A stretch of DNA of 64,000 bases, taken from assembly GCA_049724395.1 (NCBI GenBank), contig JAUGWO010000010.1:16161-80160 (forward strand), in the 5' to 3' direction. The notes beneath the pieces were generated by a model. The model saw only the letters and a program-made list of their open reading frames with translations. It was not told the DNA's origin and ran no database searches. The position numbers were made by a program, and so were the translations under genes. Positions 12,097 through 24,100 of the stretch are shown here, piece after piece (the first letter of the stretch is position 1; each line of letters starts with the position of its first letter). Origin of the DNA: Spongospora subterranea f. sp. subterranea (lineage: Eukaryota; Endomyxa: Phytomyxea; Phytomyxea; Plasmodiophorida).

Positions 12097-12382
12097 CCAA
12101 AATGAATGGCTAGTCACAATAGCCCCTTTAATCCTTCAGAGTAATGACGATAGTGATAACATATCAACCTATGTAGTCATACGCATGTTTGCTTGATGAT
12201 TGATTACTATACGAGACAAGCAGCAACAATTGGAAGACTCCCAGTCACAGCCATGAGGAAACGAAAATGAAAAGAGCGTTTTCAAAGGTACTGTAGTGTG
12301 CAAGATAGCATGCAGTTTATCATAGTTTATAAATACAGTGAACATTTGTCGATATATTTGATTTTGACAAACAGTTGAAGCG

Positions 12383-14102
12383 TCATCGATTTGAGTCGTT
12401 ATATGAAGAACTGTCCCGGTATACAAGAGGTTCCACAAGCTGATTGCTAGAGCGATCGATTGACCATATCTGGTCGGGACCGGAAGTAGCAATGAAAAGT
12501 AACAACGCCAATGCAACGACCAGAATGATACAGGCGTAGAACACCGTTCCAGCACGAAATCCGTATACTTGCATTAAAATTCCCGCCAATGGCGGGGCCA
12601 CAAACCTCGCCAAGAGAAAATGACGACGTGATGATTCCAGAAATAACTCCTAGCGCATGATCACCCAAATGCAAAACAGCATATCTGGAAACAGAAAATT
12701 GATTTCGGAATAATAAAAGTGAAGATGGAAACGAGCTTACGTCATGGAAGGGACGACAGGTACAAGAACTAAGCTGCACCCAGCGCTAATCAAAATCAGG
12801 GCAAATATCTGGTATTCCAATCCGGTCCAAGGAAGAGAACCGGAAAGAAGACATAGCGCGAACGCTATAATTATAAGACCCAGAACTATAAATGGGCGCG
12901 TATTTCTGGGTGAAGTTGCCCAACCGACGCACGGAGAACAGATGGCGTAGACGGCAGATATAAGTGTAAATAGCAGGCCTAATTCGCTCGCTGAAAGGTT
13001 GCTTCCGATAAAGTGAGGCTGTAGGGCAAGCTCCAGGTATGCGAACACTGACATTCCAACTACGGCAGCTAGAACGACCAAGGCGATGCCAGGAGTGCGG
13101 AGTACCTCTAGCACAGAAATATCGCTGAATTGCTGAAACCTTTGTGCACGGGTAGGAACAAGCCAAACTAACGGAATCATTAATGCAAGAGTAAATCCTA
13201 TGAGATAGCCGCGTCAGATACCAAGACAAAAAAATATCTATGCGAATACCTCCAATCACAAGAAAAGGAGCTTGAAATCCCCAGTGCTGATACAAAACGC
13301 CACCAAAAAGCGGACCAACCATGAAGCCTAAACTCTCTGCTACCTAAGAAAGTTAAGAGAAAACACGGTCATTTGTATAGCAATCACTGACATCCATGAG
13401 ACCGGTAACCGTTCCAATAGAATCGGGAAACCGTCCTGCAAGCATAGCAGTTGCTCCAGTTTCAGTGGCAGCACAACCGATGCCTTGAAAGAACCGGATT
13501 ATAAGTCCGAAACATATAAACATTCCTCCATGAAGATGATCAATGAGAGAGAAACTTGCTACACACACACCAGTTGTGATACCACCACCAATAATAAGAA
13601 TCTTCGGCCCAAGATAAGGGACAGAATATCCCCATACTGGCGCTGACAAAAACACCGACAACGGGAACGCGCTCAGGATAAATCCTACTGATCTTAAAGA
13701 AACTCCATGACCAATCGCTTCGTTAGGAAAAAATGGTCCTATTAACGATCTATAACATAGACGTTGAACATTGGAGTTTGCATATATAAAAAACGCAACA
13801 ACTTGAAACACTGTTAATTATAATAAACCAAAGCAAACAAATACATACATTGGAATGTTCATGAAAAGTGATAACAAGATCAGCGCTGTAAAGGCAGAAC
13901 TAAAAGGATTTAAGACTTTCTCCTGGTCCGGATTCTCCTGATATATGTGCCGTTCATTTGCTTCTGGTTTTCTTGGTATATCCGATACAATTTCTTCAAG
14001 TATCGGTTTGGACAGCATGGGCGCCTCGGCTGTAGTCGATCCCATGTTATTATTTGGTTTGGGTATTCCGAGGAGCCGTTCCCCACGTACGACCGCATGC
14101 AT
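12383..14102 (-). CDS. MFS transporter of the SLC18B1/vesicular amine type
   Basis: A 12-helix major facilitator split by short introns. The ATG at 14102 (MHAVVRGERLL) is the likely start; the cytosolic N-terminus carries acidic and basic stretches before TALILLSLFMNIPMYV. Diagnostic patches of the SLC18/DHA1 branch follow: IGPFFPNEAIGHGVSLRSVG; FPLSVFLSAPVWGYSVPYLG in the 2-3 loop; a motif-C-like stretch FFQGIGCAATETGATAMLAG; then GPLFGGVLYQHWGFQAPFLV. The second half has DHALGVISGIITSSFSLGE and PPLAGILMQVYGFRAGTVF. SLC18B1 relatives exchange protons for polyamines or amines in vesicles or vacuoles; the substrate here is not predictable. Its 3' end lies 286 nt upstream of the Tmc gene start, and both are on the minus strand. 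Confidence 0.8.
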
Positions 14103-14737
14103 CCAGGCGTGCAATTGGACTTTTAATACCTATATAATGATTATCCATACAGTAGGCCACACGACCTTATTTGAGCCAGGTTCAGTCCCAGAGATAGAAT
14201 TGTCTACACGGCCTACCACCTGAACCAATGTGCGCTCAGTACAGTACTTAGTATAGTGCGCGCAACAATATCTGCATCTGCGTATGGATTGGATTTGAAC
14301 GTCTACACCATACATTAACGGCCGCAGGCCTGGTCTAGGTTTAACCTTAATCGTATAGAAAAAAGTGACGGAATGCTGCTTTAGAAGCGCGAAAATGATT
14401 GCAAAAGATTAGGATTATTTTTAGCGACGTTTTTTGGCGACGTTCTTAGGCTGTGCTCTGTAATCTGCTTAAATTTAATTGACATGTATGCTTCTCCAAA
14501 GTAATAAATTTTTGTTCGGATTTGCATGCAAATTATTATACACCATCATGATCGTCGTAGGCTGTACTTTGAAGCTCGTCTCGCAAAACAAGGCGACCAC
14601 AGTCTGAGTATGAAAAAGCGCGCGCGTCCAATGTGAGCACCAAATCAAACCCCTGTGAATCATAACGAAGCTGCAAAAGTTAGGGCAAAGACAATTTCCG
14701 TCCTCAGTCTTGTAGACTTCTGTTGGCGGAAAGTCGC
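14103..14737. promoter_or_regulatory. Divergent promoter region between MFS and CEP120
   Basis: This 635-nt stretch lies between two genes read away from each other. A minus-strand frame with a TM-like appearance at 14475-14744 has no supporting family and is treated as chance. A short AT-rich tract lies near 14490-14535. I see no RNA gene; the 14293 GGATTTGAAC motif lacks a tRNA context. Confidence 0.4.
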
Positions 14738-17441
14738 ATGTCACATGGGGACGATGACAATAGAGATAGCCACGCCCGACTGCGGATAAGCGTCAAGGCC
14801 AGGGGAGTTGGAGATATACTTATCGCCAGGCCGTGCTATTTCTGCGTTCAAGCAACGATCGGCAGCGATTTCAGCACCGTTTCGGATTGGTTTCCTGCTC
14901 CTGTCTATAAAGCTTCGCGTCATGAGCTCGACTTTGGCATAATAGAGTTAGAAATGTCTGCGCTCCATCTTTCCAAGCTGAAAAACGTTCGTTCTCCCCT
15001 GAAGCTGGCATTGCTTGCTGCCCCTAGTCCGTTATCTCCCATTCCCATTATTGCTGGGTTTGTTTTGATAGATTATAGAACATTTATCAGCGGTTCAAAA
15101 TATGAGATTCCAAAGCAATGGTACTTCCAGTATTGTGTCCCTAGTATATTTTTAACGTCAATGCTGTAATGATGACTAGGTACCGTCTGCAAAGCGCCAA
15201 GAGTAAACAAGCTACTCCGGAACTGAATGTCGGATGCAAGCTGAGCTGGGATTTCACGAAACCTCATGGAACTGAGAGCAACTTTGAGAACTTTTCAACG
15301 GACCAGCCAGTCGAAGTTGAGACACCGGAATTGTACGATGACGATTTTGAAGACTCGGGTAGTCAAACCGGCTCCTCAAAGATTGACGTGCTTACTGATA
15401 GTAAAGACTCGACAACAGTTGACAAGCCTGTTGAAACCGTTGAAGTTTCTTCGTTGCCAAATGAGGGCACTGCAGAATCGGCCAGAAGTTCTCATGCAGA
15501 TCACATAATCAATCCAGAATTTAATCACCGGATGTCCAATCTCAAAACAATGACGCACATTCCTGTCGACGAACATCATTATCGTATCAGCGTTGATCTG
15601 CGCTCTGTCCGTGACCTTGATCGTTCAGGTCTCGTTTACGCTCGATATGTATATCCATTATTTGGGGACTCTGAAACTGTTGCTACGCATCCAGCTGTGC
15701 AGGTTTGTTTTTCTTAAATGATTCTTTCGATATAATTGATCGTAGTGCGGTTTCAGTTTGAATTAAACCATGAAGTCTTTTTGCCCAACTCTTTTTGTGC
15801 TTTCGAACTGGACATGAAGCCAACGGAACTTGAACGAGTCCTTAGCGAAGATCCTTTTGTCGTTGAAGTTATAGCAAAGAATGAAGATCAGACCGAAAGG
15901 TATGGTTTATATTGTTCAACACCACTACAGTTTTTACATGTTGAAATTCGGCAGTGTAATAGGGTTGGCGACTTTGAACATGACCGAGCTGCTTTCAGCC
16001 CCTCGTGTTTCCGTTGAAACTGGGCATGTACGAGCGGTTGATATCTGGGTTCCCATATTCAACAGCGGTTTGTCCAATTTTCCTTCACGGGACATTCAAC
16101 TTGCAGGTTCCCTGCGGTGCACCGTGTTTCTAGAGGATTTCGGAGAGCGTCAACCAACACAATTTGAAGTTTCTCAAATTTCAGAATGTGACGCAGAGGC
16201 CGAGCGTGGAAGTCAAGCTTATCATGTTGCGTGGGAGTTGGAAGCATGGAAGCGCAGAGAACAAGAGACCTTCAAAGTTGCTATGGAGGAGATGAAAACC
16301 AAACGGACGCAGGAGGTTGAAGATGAATTGCACGAACTTGTGTTGAAAAAAGAAGTATCTTTGCGGAATGGTTACGAAATTTGTAGTTTATGTATGTTTT
16401 TTGCAGTCTTTACTATCGCAAAAGAAAAAAGAAATTTCTCAACTTGAAAAGAAGCTTGGACAGGCAAGAACATAATATCAGCAAGGCACTTTTTTGATTT
16501 TACCCAGGTCCTATTTGATATTCGAAATCAAGAGAGAGTTCTCAGACATCAAGAAGAAGAGCATGTCAAGTTGAAAGAATCATTGATACGGGAACATGAT
16601 TTACGCATTCGTGAAGATGCCGCTGTGCTGAAAAGCCTCCGCAGGCAACACGTAGGAAAAACTGTTGTTTTGACTTACTAGTCTTCATCTCTGATTTGAA
16701 AAGGCACAAGAATTAGCAATTAGGGACCGAGAGAAGACCATCCTGGAATCTCGTGTAACCGAGCTTGAGCGTATGTATGCTGATCAAATCGAGCATGTGA
16801 TGAGTGTCAAGAAGAAAATGGCAACTTCAACTGTTGGAAAGCTTCAGAACGATCTGGCCGATGTCAATCGACATCTGCAAACGGCCCTTGAAGAAATTGA
16901 CCAGTCAAAAGTAAAAGAAAAACGCCTCCAATCACAGCTGGTGTCATGTTTGAAAGAGTTGGCTCGACTTCGGCAGACAAGTGAGATCGTTGAGAACGTA
17001 AGCACCATGACATGCATATTGAGCCACTTTAAGAAGCGAACTTAGGAACGATTGGAGCGCGAAAGGCTTGAACTTCAACGACTACGCATACAACTAATGG
17101 CCAAACATCAACAGCGAGATTTAGATGCTGATAGGGGGCAACTCCAATCTATAAGAAACGATATTCGTCGTATGCTGTCGAACGATCGACAGAGTTTGTC
17201 TGAATCCCCCAAAAGATGTCGGTTCTTTTGTGCTTGCACCAGAATGAATATTACTAACCGATAGATAGTAGATGACGATAATATACGACAAGATGATGCC
17301 GAGCATGTGGCTAACAGGGAGGAATACGAAAGGCTGCAAGGGGAGAAGACCGATCTTCTTCGTTCCGGAATATATAGTCTAGATCATGAACTTATCAAAC
17401 GCATCAACGAACGCATACAAAGCCTGAAGGTCACATCGTAA
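14738..17441 (+). CDS. CEP120: CEP120 centriole protein (tandem C2 plus coiled coil)
   Basis: The ATG at 14738 gives MSHGDDDNRDSHARLRISVKA. The N-terminal C2 domain runs to KYEIPKQWYFQY, an acidic linker follows, and the second C2 opens with EHHYRISVDLRSVRDLD and LFGDSETVATHPAVQ, then HEVFLPNSFCAFEL, which match vertebrate CEP120 closely in order and spacing. The C-terminal half is a long coiled coil ending LLRSGIYSLDHELIKRI, again like the CEP120 terminus. Supported introns include about 15144-15179, 15703-15756, one near 15900-15954 and another near 16371-16407, a GC...AG intron at 16464-16507, 16651-16704, 16998-17045 and one near 17220-17270. CEP120 drives centriole elongation with SPICE1 and CPAP and binds microtubules, so the organism should build centrioles. 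It faces NAA30 tail to tail. Confidence 0.9.
16464..16507 (+). other. GC-AG intron in CEP120
   Basis: The donor reads CAG/GCAAGA and the acceptor TTACCCAG. Reading on without splicing meets TAA within four codons (CAG GCA AGA ACA TAA). Removing these 44 nt joins KKLGQ to VLFDIRNQERVL and keeps the coiled-coil frame. GC-AG introns are a known minor class handled by the major spliceosome. Confidence 0.75.
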
Positions 17442-17538
17442 CTTTATCAAGCAAGTTCAAATAAACTCCAACTTATTTATTCTATCCAAACAATTTTGCC
17501 ATTGTAGATTTACATTTCATTTCGATTTGCGAAGCATG

Positions 17539-18281
17539 TTAACACTGTGTGTCTGGAAGTTCGATAGTCGACATCCACAGTTTTAATCGAAAAGCATCTA
17601 CGCCGTTCATATAGTACCTACAGAGAAATCGATCAAAGCTAAATAATGATACAGTTGAAATCTACCTGTGCAATCGTTTATCTTTAACAAATCCAAGATT
17701 TTCATATAGCCGAACTGCGCTAGTATTAGTGACTTCGGTTTCTAACACGACCTGATCCGATATATCAGATGCAGATTGTCAATGATTGATCTTAGCCAGA
17801 CCTGAGCGCAATTTGCTTCTGCCATACGTTCTATGATCATATTGATAAGCTTGCTTCCTAAAAAGACGCCGATGATCAATGGAAAACGTTTAATGACTAA
17901 AAAGAATGGTCGTTTCTGTAATGAAAACATTCATTACGAACCTACGTTAATAAATTTGTTTTTACGAACCTAATCCTTTTCTCCGATAATGCTTATCCAC
18001 GACCAGCATGGCGATGTATCCACGACGGACACCTTTCTTGGTAATGTCATGTTTTCCGACAATTGTGGCGACGCATACCCCTTCATCCATAGCCTGATGC
18101 AATTCGCAATGACCACATCATCAATCAACTCCCGATAGGCCCATACTAATATGCACAGGTACGGCCAGGCGTTTAGGAAGTATCGATATGTGAATACGGA
18201 ATACGGTTCCGATAGATCAGTTTCTATAAGGCGCTGGAGCAATGGCAGCTGATCCTCATTGGTGTACGTGATGAACTCCAT
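17539..18281 (-). CDS. NAA30: N-alpha-acetyltransferase 30, NatC catalytic subunit
   Basis: Four or five exons, starting at 18281 with [19 protein letters not shown]. The segment [14 protein letters not shown] is the NAA30/MAK3 signature. After a first intron (GTATGG...ATCAG) the frame reads [20 protein letters not shown] and [18 protein letters not shown], which carries the acetyl-CoA loop RRKGLG. It then continues [40 protein letters not shown] and, in the last exon, [15 protein letters not shown]. NatC acetylates N-terminal methionine followed by a hydrophobic residue, with NAA35 and NAA38, on the ribosome. The catalytic domain is complete. The gene is short because it lacks the long disordered N-terminus of the human protein and so resembles fungal MAK3. 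Confidence 0.92.
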
Positions 18282-18289
18282 GGGTTATA

Positions 18290-19440
18290 TAATAAAGCCG
18301 GATGAATGAAGAAGTGGTTATATTCAGGTGATTCGCTTTCCCCAACGACCCCCACCAGCAGTTTATAGTCAAGAGCCCTTAGAGAAATGGATTTCCGCTA
18401 CACAGTAAACCAGGAGGAGGAAGGCTGTGCACCGATACCGTTACACCACCTAACCCTCGTTACTGTAGTCGTTACGGCATACGGAGATAAAGGGGCGGTA
18501 TGTGTTGACGGGGGCCCCAACTACCAGGGAAGCAATATGGCATCCTTATGAATTCCCACATAGGAGCGATCAGCCAAACGATTAAAGCTGGAGGTGGAAG
18601 ATTTACTCATTTAGGTTGTCCTATTGCTCCCCCATAGATAATCGGCCAAGAAAATGACGGGTTGTTGGGGCCCAATCAACATGTACCGCCCGACAACGTC
18701 GCAAAAAATGTGATTGCCTGAAGCGATGGTGGCGAAACACGACCCATCATCTTCCATGTCATTGAATTTTTGGTGAACATCAACTTGCTGTGACATGTTG
18801 GTCATTGATCTGCGCTGATTCAGATGCACCTATAAACGCAAAGAATGAATTAATGGAAGCGCACGTTCTGATCATATACATTGCTGCATGCCTCATTCTT
18901 GCAACACTGATCCAAGACCTGTGCTTCGCTCCTGTTCCCATCAATGGCCACGTGTCCCAGCAAGTTGATGTTTATGATGGATTCATCAATGTTAGAAATA
19001 TGGAAGATGTCGGGTCGTGTTTTCGCCACGATCTCTTCAGGCAATCATTTTTGTGCCATGTACTACAGGAAGATGTGACGTGATCGGGTTATAGGTAATA
19101 ACAGTAAGAATGAAGGTCGGGCGGTACATGTTGACTGGGCCCCAACAACCGGTGATTATCTATCCGAAACAATAAACAACCTAATGTATCAATCTTCCAC
19201 CTCCAACTTCAATGGCTACTCGCTTCTGCTGTATGTGGGAGTTGGAATTCACTGCAATACTGCCACACTCTATTGTGGTTTATGCAGTGACATTGCCCAC
19301 ACTTCTAATGGCATTATTGTTGAGTTCCAATCGATTAGTTTCTTCATGACATCAGTATGTCGAGTGAATATACCATGTTATCCTGATTACATCCCATTAT
19401 ATTTGACGCGGTCATTCAGTCGACCAAACGTTACACAACA
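18290..19440. repeat. Inverted duplication with a third partial copy
   Basis: Arms at about 18550-18803 and 18955-19251 are inverted copies of each other. They share GAATTC ends, a CCACCTCCAAC...TTGG patch, and (G)GGCGGTACATGTTGA.TGGGCCCCAACAACC next to GATAATC. They differ by many substitutions and small indels, so the duplication is old. A third, direct partial copy lies at about 18494-18525 (GGCGGTATGTGTTGACGGG then GGCCCCAACTACC). Both arms can encode related short peptides around SQQVDV...MED.GSCF, so a gene fragment rather than a simple repeat may have been duplicated. No transposase or terminal signature is visible. The segment lies between NAA30 and OGG1. Confidence 0.7.
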
Positions 19441-20943
19441 ATGGCACGGCGTTCATCTCGTGTTACCGGCAATGCCGTCGCCCATGCTGGCGCTCGTAAT
19501 AACAAGTCCAATGTTAGGGGTTCGGCGGCCGTCGTCGGCGCTCTGGAAGGCCGGTTAATACAATGCACCGGTACATGGAGTGATTGGCTACCAATAGACA
19601 TCAAGCCGGGCCAGTTCTGGGCAAAAGGCACGCTAACCAACGGGCAGTGCTTCGGATGGCGCCATCAGCCTGGCATTCAGGAAGACGACCAATTTACAGG
19701 TGTCTTGTGCGATCAAGTTTTACAGATTCGCCAATCCGATCCCATGTCAATGGCGTTATATCGAGTCGCCATTCCCCATCATAACAATGATCAAGGTCAG
19801 GTATCCAAGTCTCGCACTCGGCTACACCATTTTTTACGATCCGATGCCGATTTATCAGCTCATTATAAACAATGGGCATCATCAGATCTGCAGTTCTCAG
19901 CATTTCCTGAACATTTTGCTGGCATTCGCCTATTACAACAGGATCCCGTTGAGTGTTTGTTCTCCTTCATATGCTCCTCTAATAACCACATCACTCGAAT
20001 CACCTCCATTCTCAACAAACTTCGCGATCGTTTTGGAGTTGATATTATGGTCGTCGACGGCGTCGTCTATAAGCAATTTCCGACGATCGCGTCGCTCGCA
20101 GCGTCGTCTGAAGAGGAGTTGAAATCGCTAGGGCTCGGATATCGTGCCCGATATATTCACCAAACCGCTATCGCATTATCAAATCGCCCTGACAATTTCC
20201 TCCACGATTTTCATCAGCGCTCTCAAGTCGAAATTCAGACCGAATTATGCCAACTGATGGGAATTGGTTCGGTTGACCCCGCCTTCGGATGTTTTAAGCG
20301 GATATTTGATGTATTTTTTTTATCACAGGGCGCAAGGTAGCCGATTGTATATCATTATTCTCCATGAACCAGCTCCAAGTTGTGCCAGTTGACACACATG
20401 TTCTGCAGATCGCATTGAAGCATTACAGGGATCGCATCGGATCCATCACCAAATCCCAAACCCTCACTCCCAAAGTATATTACGCCGATTGTCAACTTCT
20501 ATCATCGATTTAGCAATCTTTCAGTTTTCACTTTTATTCTCTGTATTTTGCGTCCAATCGAATTCGATTTTCCCGTCTTTATTCAAGGAAATTAACCTGA
20601 ATATGGTCAGGTTTATAATCAGATTTCGACTGGATTTGTGAGCGTATTTGGCGAGCTGGCTGGCTGGGCTCATAGCATATTATTCACTGCCGACCTACCC
20701 CAGTTCAGAGATCACCTTTCCCCAAAAAAACTCGACACAAACTTGGAGACCGGAACCGCCGCGGAATTCAACAAAACCGATGTCAAGCCAGAAACCAACG
20801 AGGTAAAATGCAACACCGAGCAGCTTGATATCAAACTGCGGGTCAATTTGAAATGTGAAAGTGATGGAATCAAACGAAAAATCCCATTAGATTCTGTTTT
20901 AAGTGACTTGAAACGTCCTACTCGCGCCAGAAGGTGCTTATAA
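19441..20943 (+). CDS. OGG1: 8-oxoguanine DNA glycosylase
   Basis: Three exons with introns 20267-20328 (62 nt) and 20475-20610 (136 nt, long for this genome). The order matches OGG1: LTNGQCFGWRHQ; QDPVECLFSFICSSNNHITR; LKSLGLGYRARYIHQ; then, across intron 1, the helix-hairpin-helix GIGRKVADCISL with the catalytic lysine; and VVPVDTHVLQIALKHYRDRI with the catalytic aspartate. The final exon gives GELAGWAHSILFTADLPQ as in animals and yeast. OGG1 removes 8-oxoG opposite C and nicks by beta-elimination. An extra tail of about 70 residues ends in basic clusters (GIKRKIPLDS, KRPTRARRC), a likely nuclear localisation signal. The basic first 25 residues could alternatively direct it to mitochondria. 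The first ATG of the frame is used. Confidence 0.93.
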
Positions 20944-21199
20944 AACGTATTCATTGTGTGATTTATATTGTTTCGCTGTCTATCTATGTATATCTTGTTG
21001 TTGCAGTAATGCCTGCTGGTTACTCTCGCCCTTCGGCGTTGATTCGGTCTGTATTGCGAAACCATGAACACTGTATCGTCGAGGTAAGACTACCGCCCAG
21101 CGGTCGATAAACCTCAACAGTAGTTCATCGTTGGAAACTTCTAAAAGTCACCTTCTGTGCGCTGGCGAAACAGGTCGAATCAGAACCAGTCTATACGTA

Positions 21200-24100
21200 A
21201 TCCTGAAACTCACCAGTGAACAGAGCAGAATCAATGACATTTTCACCCGAAAACTCAATTCGATTCGCTGGTAACCGTATGTGCACAGAACCGTCGATTG
21301 GTGCTGGCCCTGCTATATTCTCCCATCATCCTTCCAGCGTTGTTTTCTGAAGAATTCCGACACATTGACCATGTAGGGCAAAAAACTTGCCGATCTCACA
21401 CTAGCATATTCCCAGTCATTTGCTTCTAGATGATCACAAGAAAATCGGTGACGAGGAGACTCGGAAACAATTACATTGTCCAGTTTTAGCAAATCTGTTG
21501 AATATTAGGTCAGTTCATCGTTGACTTTTTCGATTTGTTTTGACAACTTTATAAATGAATATTGCATATAATCTCTGTTTTCTCTATATCTGGGGTGGTT
21601 ACCGGAACGAATCCGCCTTTGAGAACGCAGGTAATGGACTCCCGAATATGGCGAATAATTCCGGTTGGCTCGATCGTCGTCCATTTCCCACAATCGAAAC
21701 TCAGCTCGATGCGAACTTGTTCGCCTTGGGCCGACAGCGTCCCCGATGATGGCGACACGCGTAAACAACCCGTCTTCTTGGTCGATTCCGACAGCTGCAG
21801 ATCGTAGGAGCCTGGCGTTCCCTTCATCAACGGCGAAGAAATCGAGCACGATCCGACAAAAAAGTATCCAACAATGCTCGAATTCGTATCGGATTTCTAA
21901 ACAATCAAATTTGAGATGACAAGATGAAACACCCGCCAGAGCCATAGGAAAATGCAAAATTGACTCCAGAAACAAACTCATTTACACAGCAAGAGCAATA
22001 ACGCGACTTCAAACTGATTGGTGACAGTCGCGAACAAGTTCACGAAGTTGAAAGACTTAATTTGAAAAAATCAGGACAATGTGGGAGGACGCTGACCTGA
22101 AGAGCGACTGTAATTGGCGATAGGATCGGGTTGAACATATCGTGATCATGTTGAATGAGTGCCGATGGCGACAGAACATAGAGTTGACGGGGCCATGATC
22201 GCGCCACCACCTCGTACAGACGTGCCGGGCGATCGTCGGTCAGGGTGAGACGAACGGTGGCGCCATATCCGGGATGGGCACGATCAGGACGTAGGGAGAT
22301 GGGCACGCCGACCGATGCTTGTGGAGAGAGATCACCAGATGAAGGGGAGATCAACACAGGTACGCGCCCCGAATGATTCGGCACCAGGATGCGATCGACC
22401 TTAAAATTGTACGAGATAGGGAATGAGGAATCGTTGCGAATATTGACCACCTTAGATCTCTCATCTCTATTGATACATTCTCAGAACCCGCTGACCCATG
22501 AAAAACTCTGAAATAACAAATAAAAACACATAGGTTCCTATTCACGCAGAAACGGAAAAAAGCATGAATGGATCAAACTGTTTGAAGGCAAGATTGACAA
22601 CGCATGTTTTTTAAACATCGGATTGGTGTTTGCATTGCAATTTAGTTTCCAGGCAAATTTGACATAAACCCAATCGGTGAAAACAAATTACTTAATAAAT
22701 CAGACCAAAAAAGAAGAATAAAAGTAGAAAGCGCTCAGTTATATATATGATGTGTGTCCTATTATACCCATATACAATACCGCCCAAATCAATATATCCA
22801 GGATCGGGGTCGATAATAACGCTGGCCGATGCGCCCTGCCCTTCCAGACCCAGCTCAACCTGGCCGTTGAACCGGACCGAGTCCCTGTAGGGCCCATGAC
22901 GGGAGGGTCGGAACAGAGCCCATAGGGCGGCCTCCTGACCGGCCTCCAGATACGTGACACCGCCATGTTGTATCGTGATGGCGCTATCGGGCACTGGTAG
23001 TGGGGTGGTTCCGGCCAGGTCCAGGGCGATACCCGATGGGCCAGTATTTCTACCACACCATCACAATCCGTCAATTCATTTCCACCTTAAACCGAATAAC
23101 GTAGTTTGTGATTGTTATTCTGATAAACCAAAAGAGAAACAATGGTTTCAACTTCAAACTGTTGACTCCTTAATTGGTTTGTGGTGTGATAATGAGACAA
23201 CGGAAAAACAGATGGGAGATTGGAATCGAGAGAGGTTGCCAGCAGCGATAGTAATATGTGGGATAGTACATGGGATCTGACCTAATGGTGAAGCATTGAC
23301 GGCGTGTCTGATGGACTGGTACAATACCGAACCGGACAACACGATCTGGTGGAGAGATAATCGACAGATATTGTCTTGTATTATATACTGTATTGACCTG
23401 TTATATTAACACAATCACTCTCATACACTATAATCCCTCGTCTAAAATCTTCGTCAATTCACAGGAAACCATAACTTAGAGAATAGAAAAAACTGTTTCT
23501 GGCGATAATATCACAGATAGGATGAAGAAAATACCTGTACGAATATCGGTAATGGAAATTGAGATGTTGATCTGGCCCATATCGGTATGGTGTGCTGAGC
23601 CCTGTACACGCCATCCTTGGCGACGGTGGCGCCATCATCGCCAGCAGATACGGGTTGGAACACGATATCCACCTGACGGGATTGACCGGGACCGATTCGC
23701 CCACCGCTTGGTATCAGCGATAAATGGGATGATGCCTACATATAACCATCATCACGTGATTAACCGATACCCAATCCATCTCAACAATAGAAACTGACCA
23801 ATACGCTATAACAACAACATTTAACAATCGCCGTTCAAAACAACGATTTGGGGATGAGGAAATTTGTGTTGTTTGTTGGACCTTATCTGGTTCCGTCATC
23901 TGATATTGATAATCGGTATTAGTGGTGTTGGTAATGGTGCAGGTAGCGACCTGATCCAGACCCAGGGCGACAGGGGGCAGGTGCAGGACGGCAGGCGAGC
24001 AACGCAATGGTGCCGCCCGCCCTGATCCATGGCACTCGATCGTCACTTCCCGACCTAGCCCAGACCGCAACTTGATCGGAATCGACACGGCCGAACATTC

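Noticed and set aside
14285-14305. GGATTTGAAC, resembling a reversed tRNA B box
   Set aside because: The flanking bases do not form a T stem, and no A box or acceptor stem is present.
18370-18470. Possible tRNA or SINE on minus: a perfect A-box-like TGGTGTAACGG
   Set aside because: No B box (GWTCRANNC) follows at a usable distance and no cloverleaf can be drawn.
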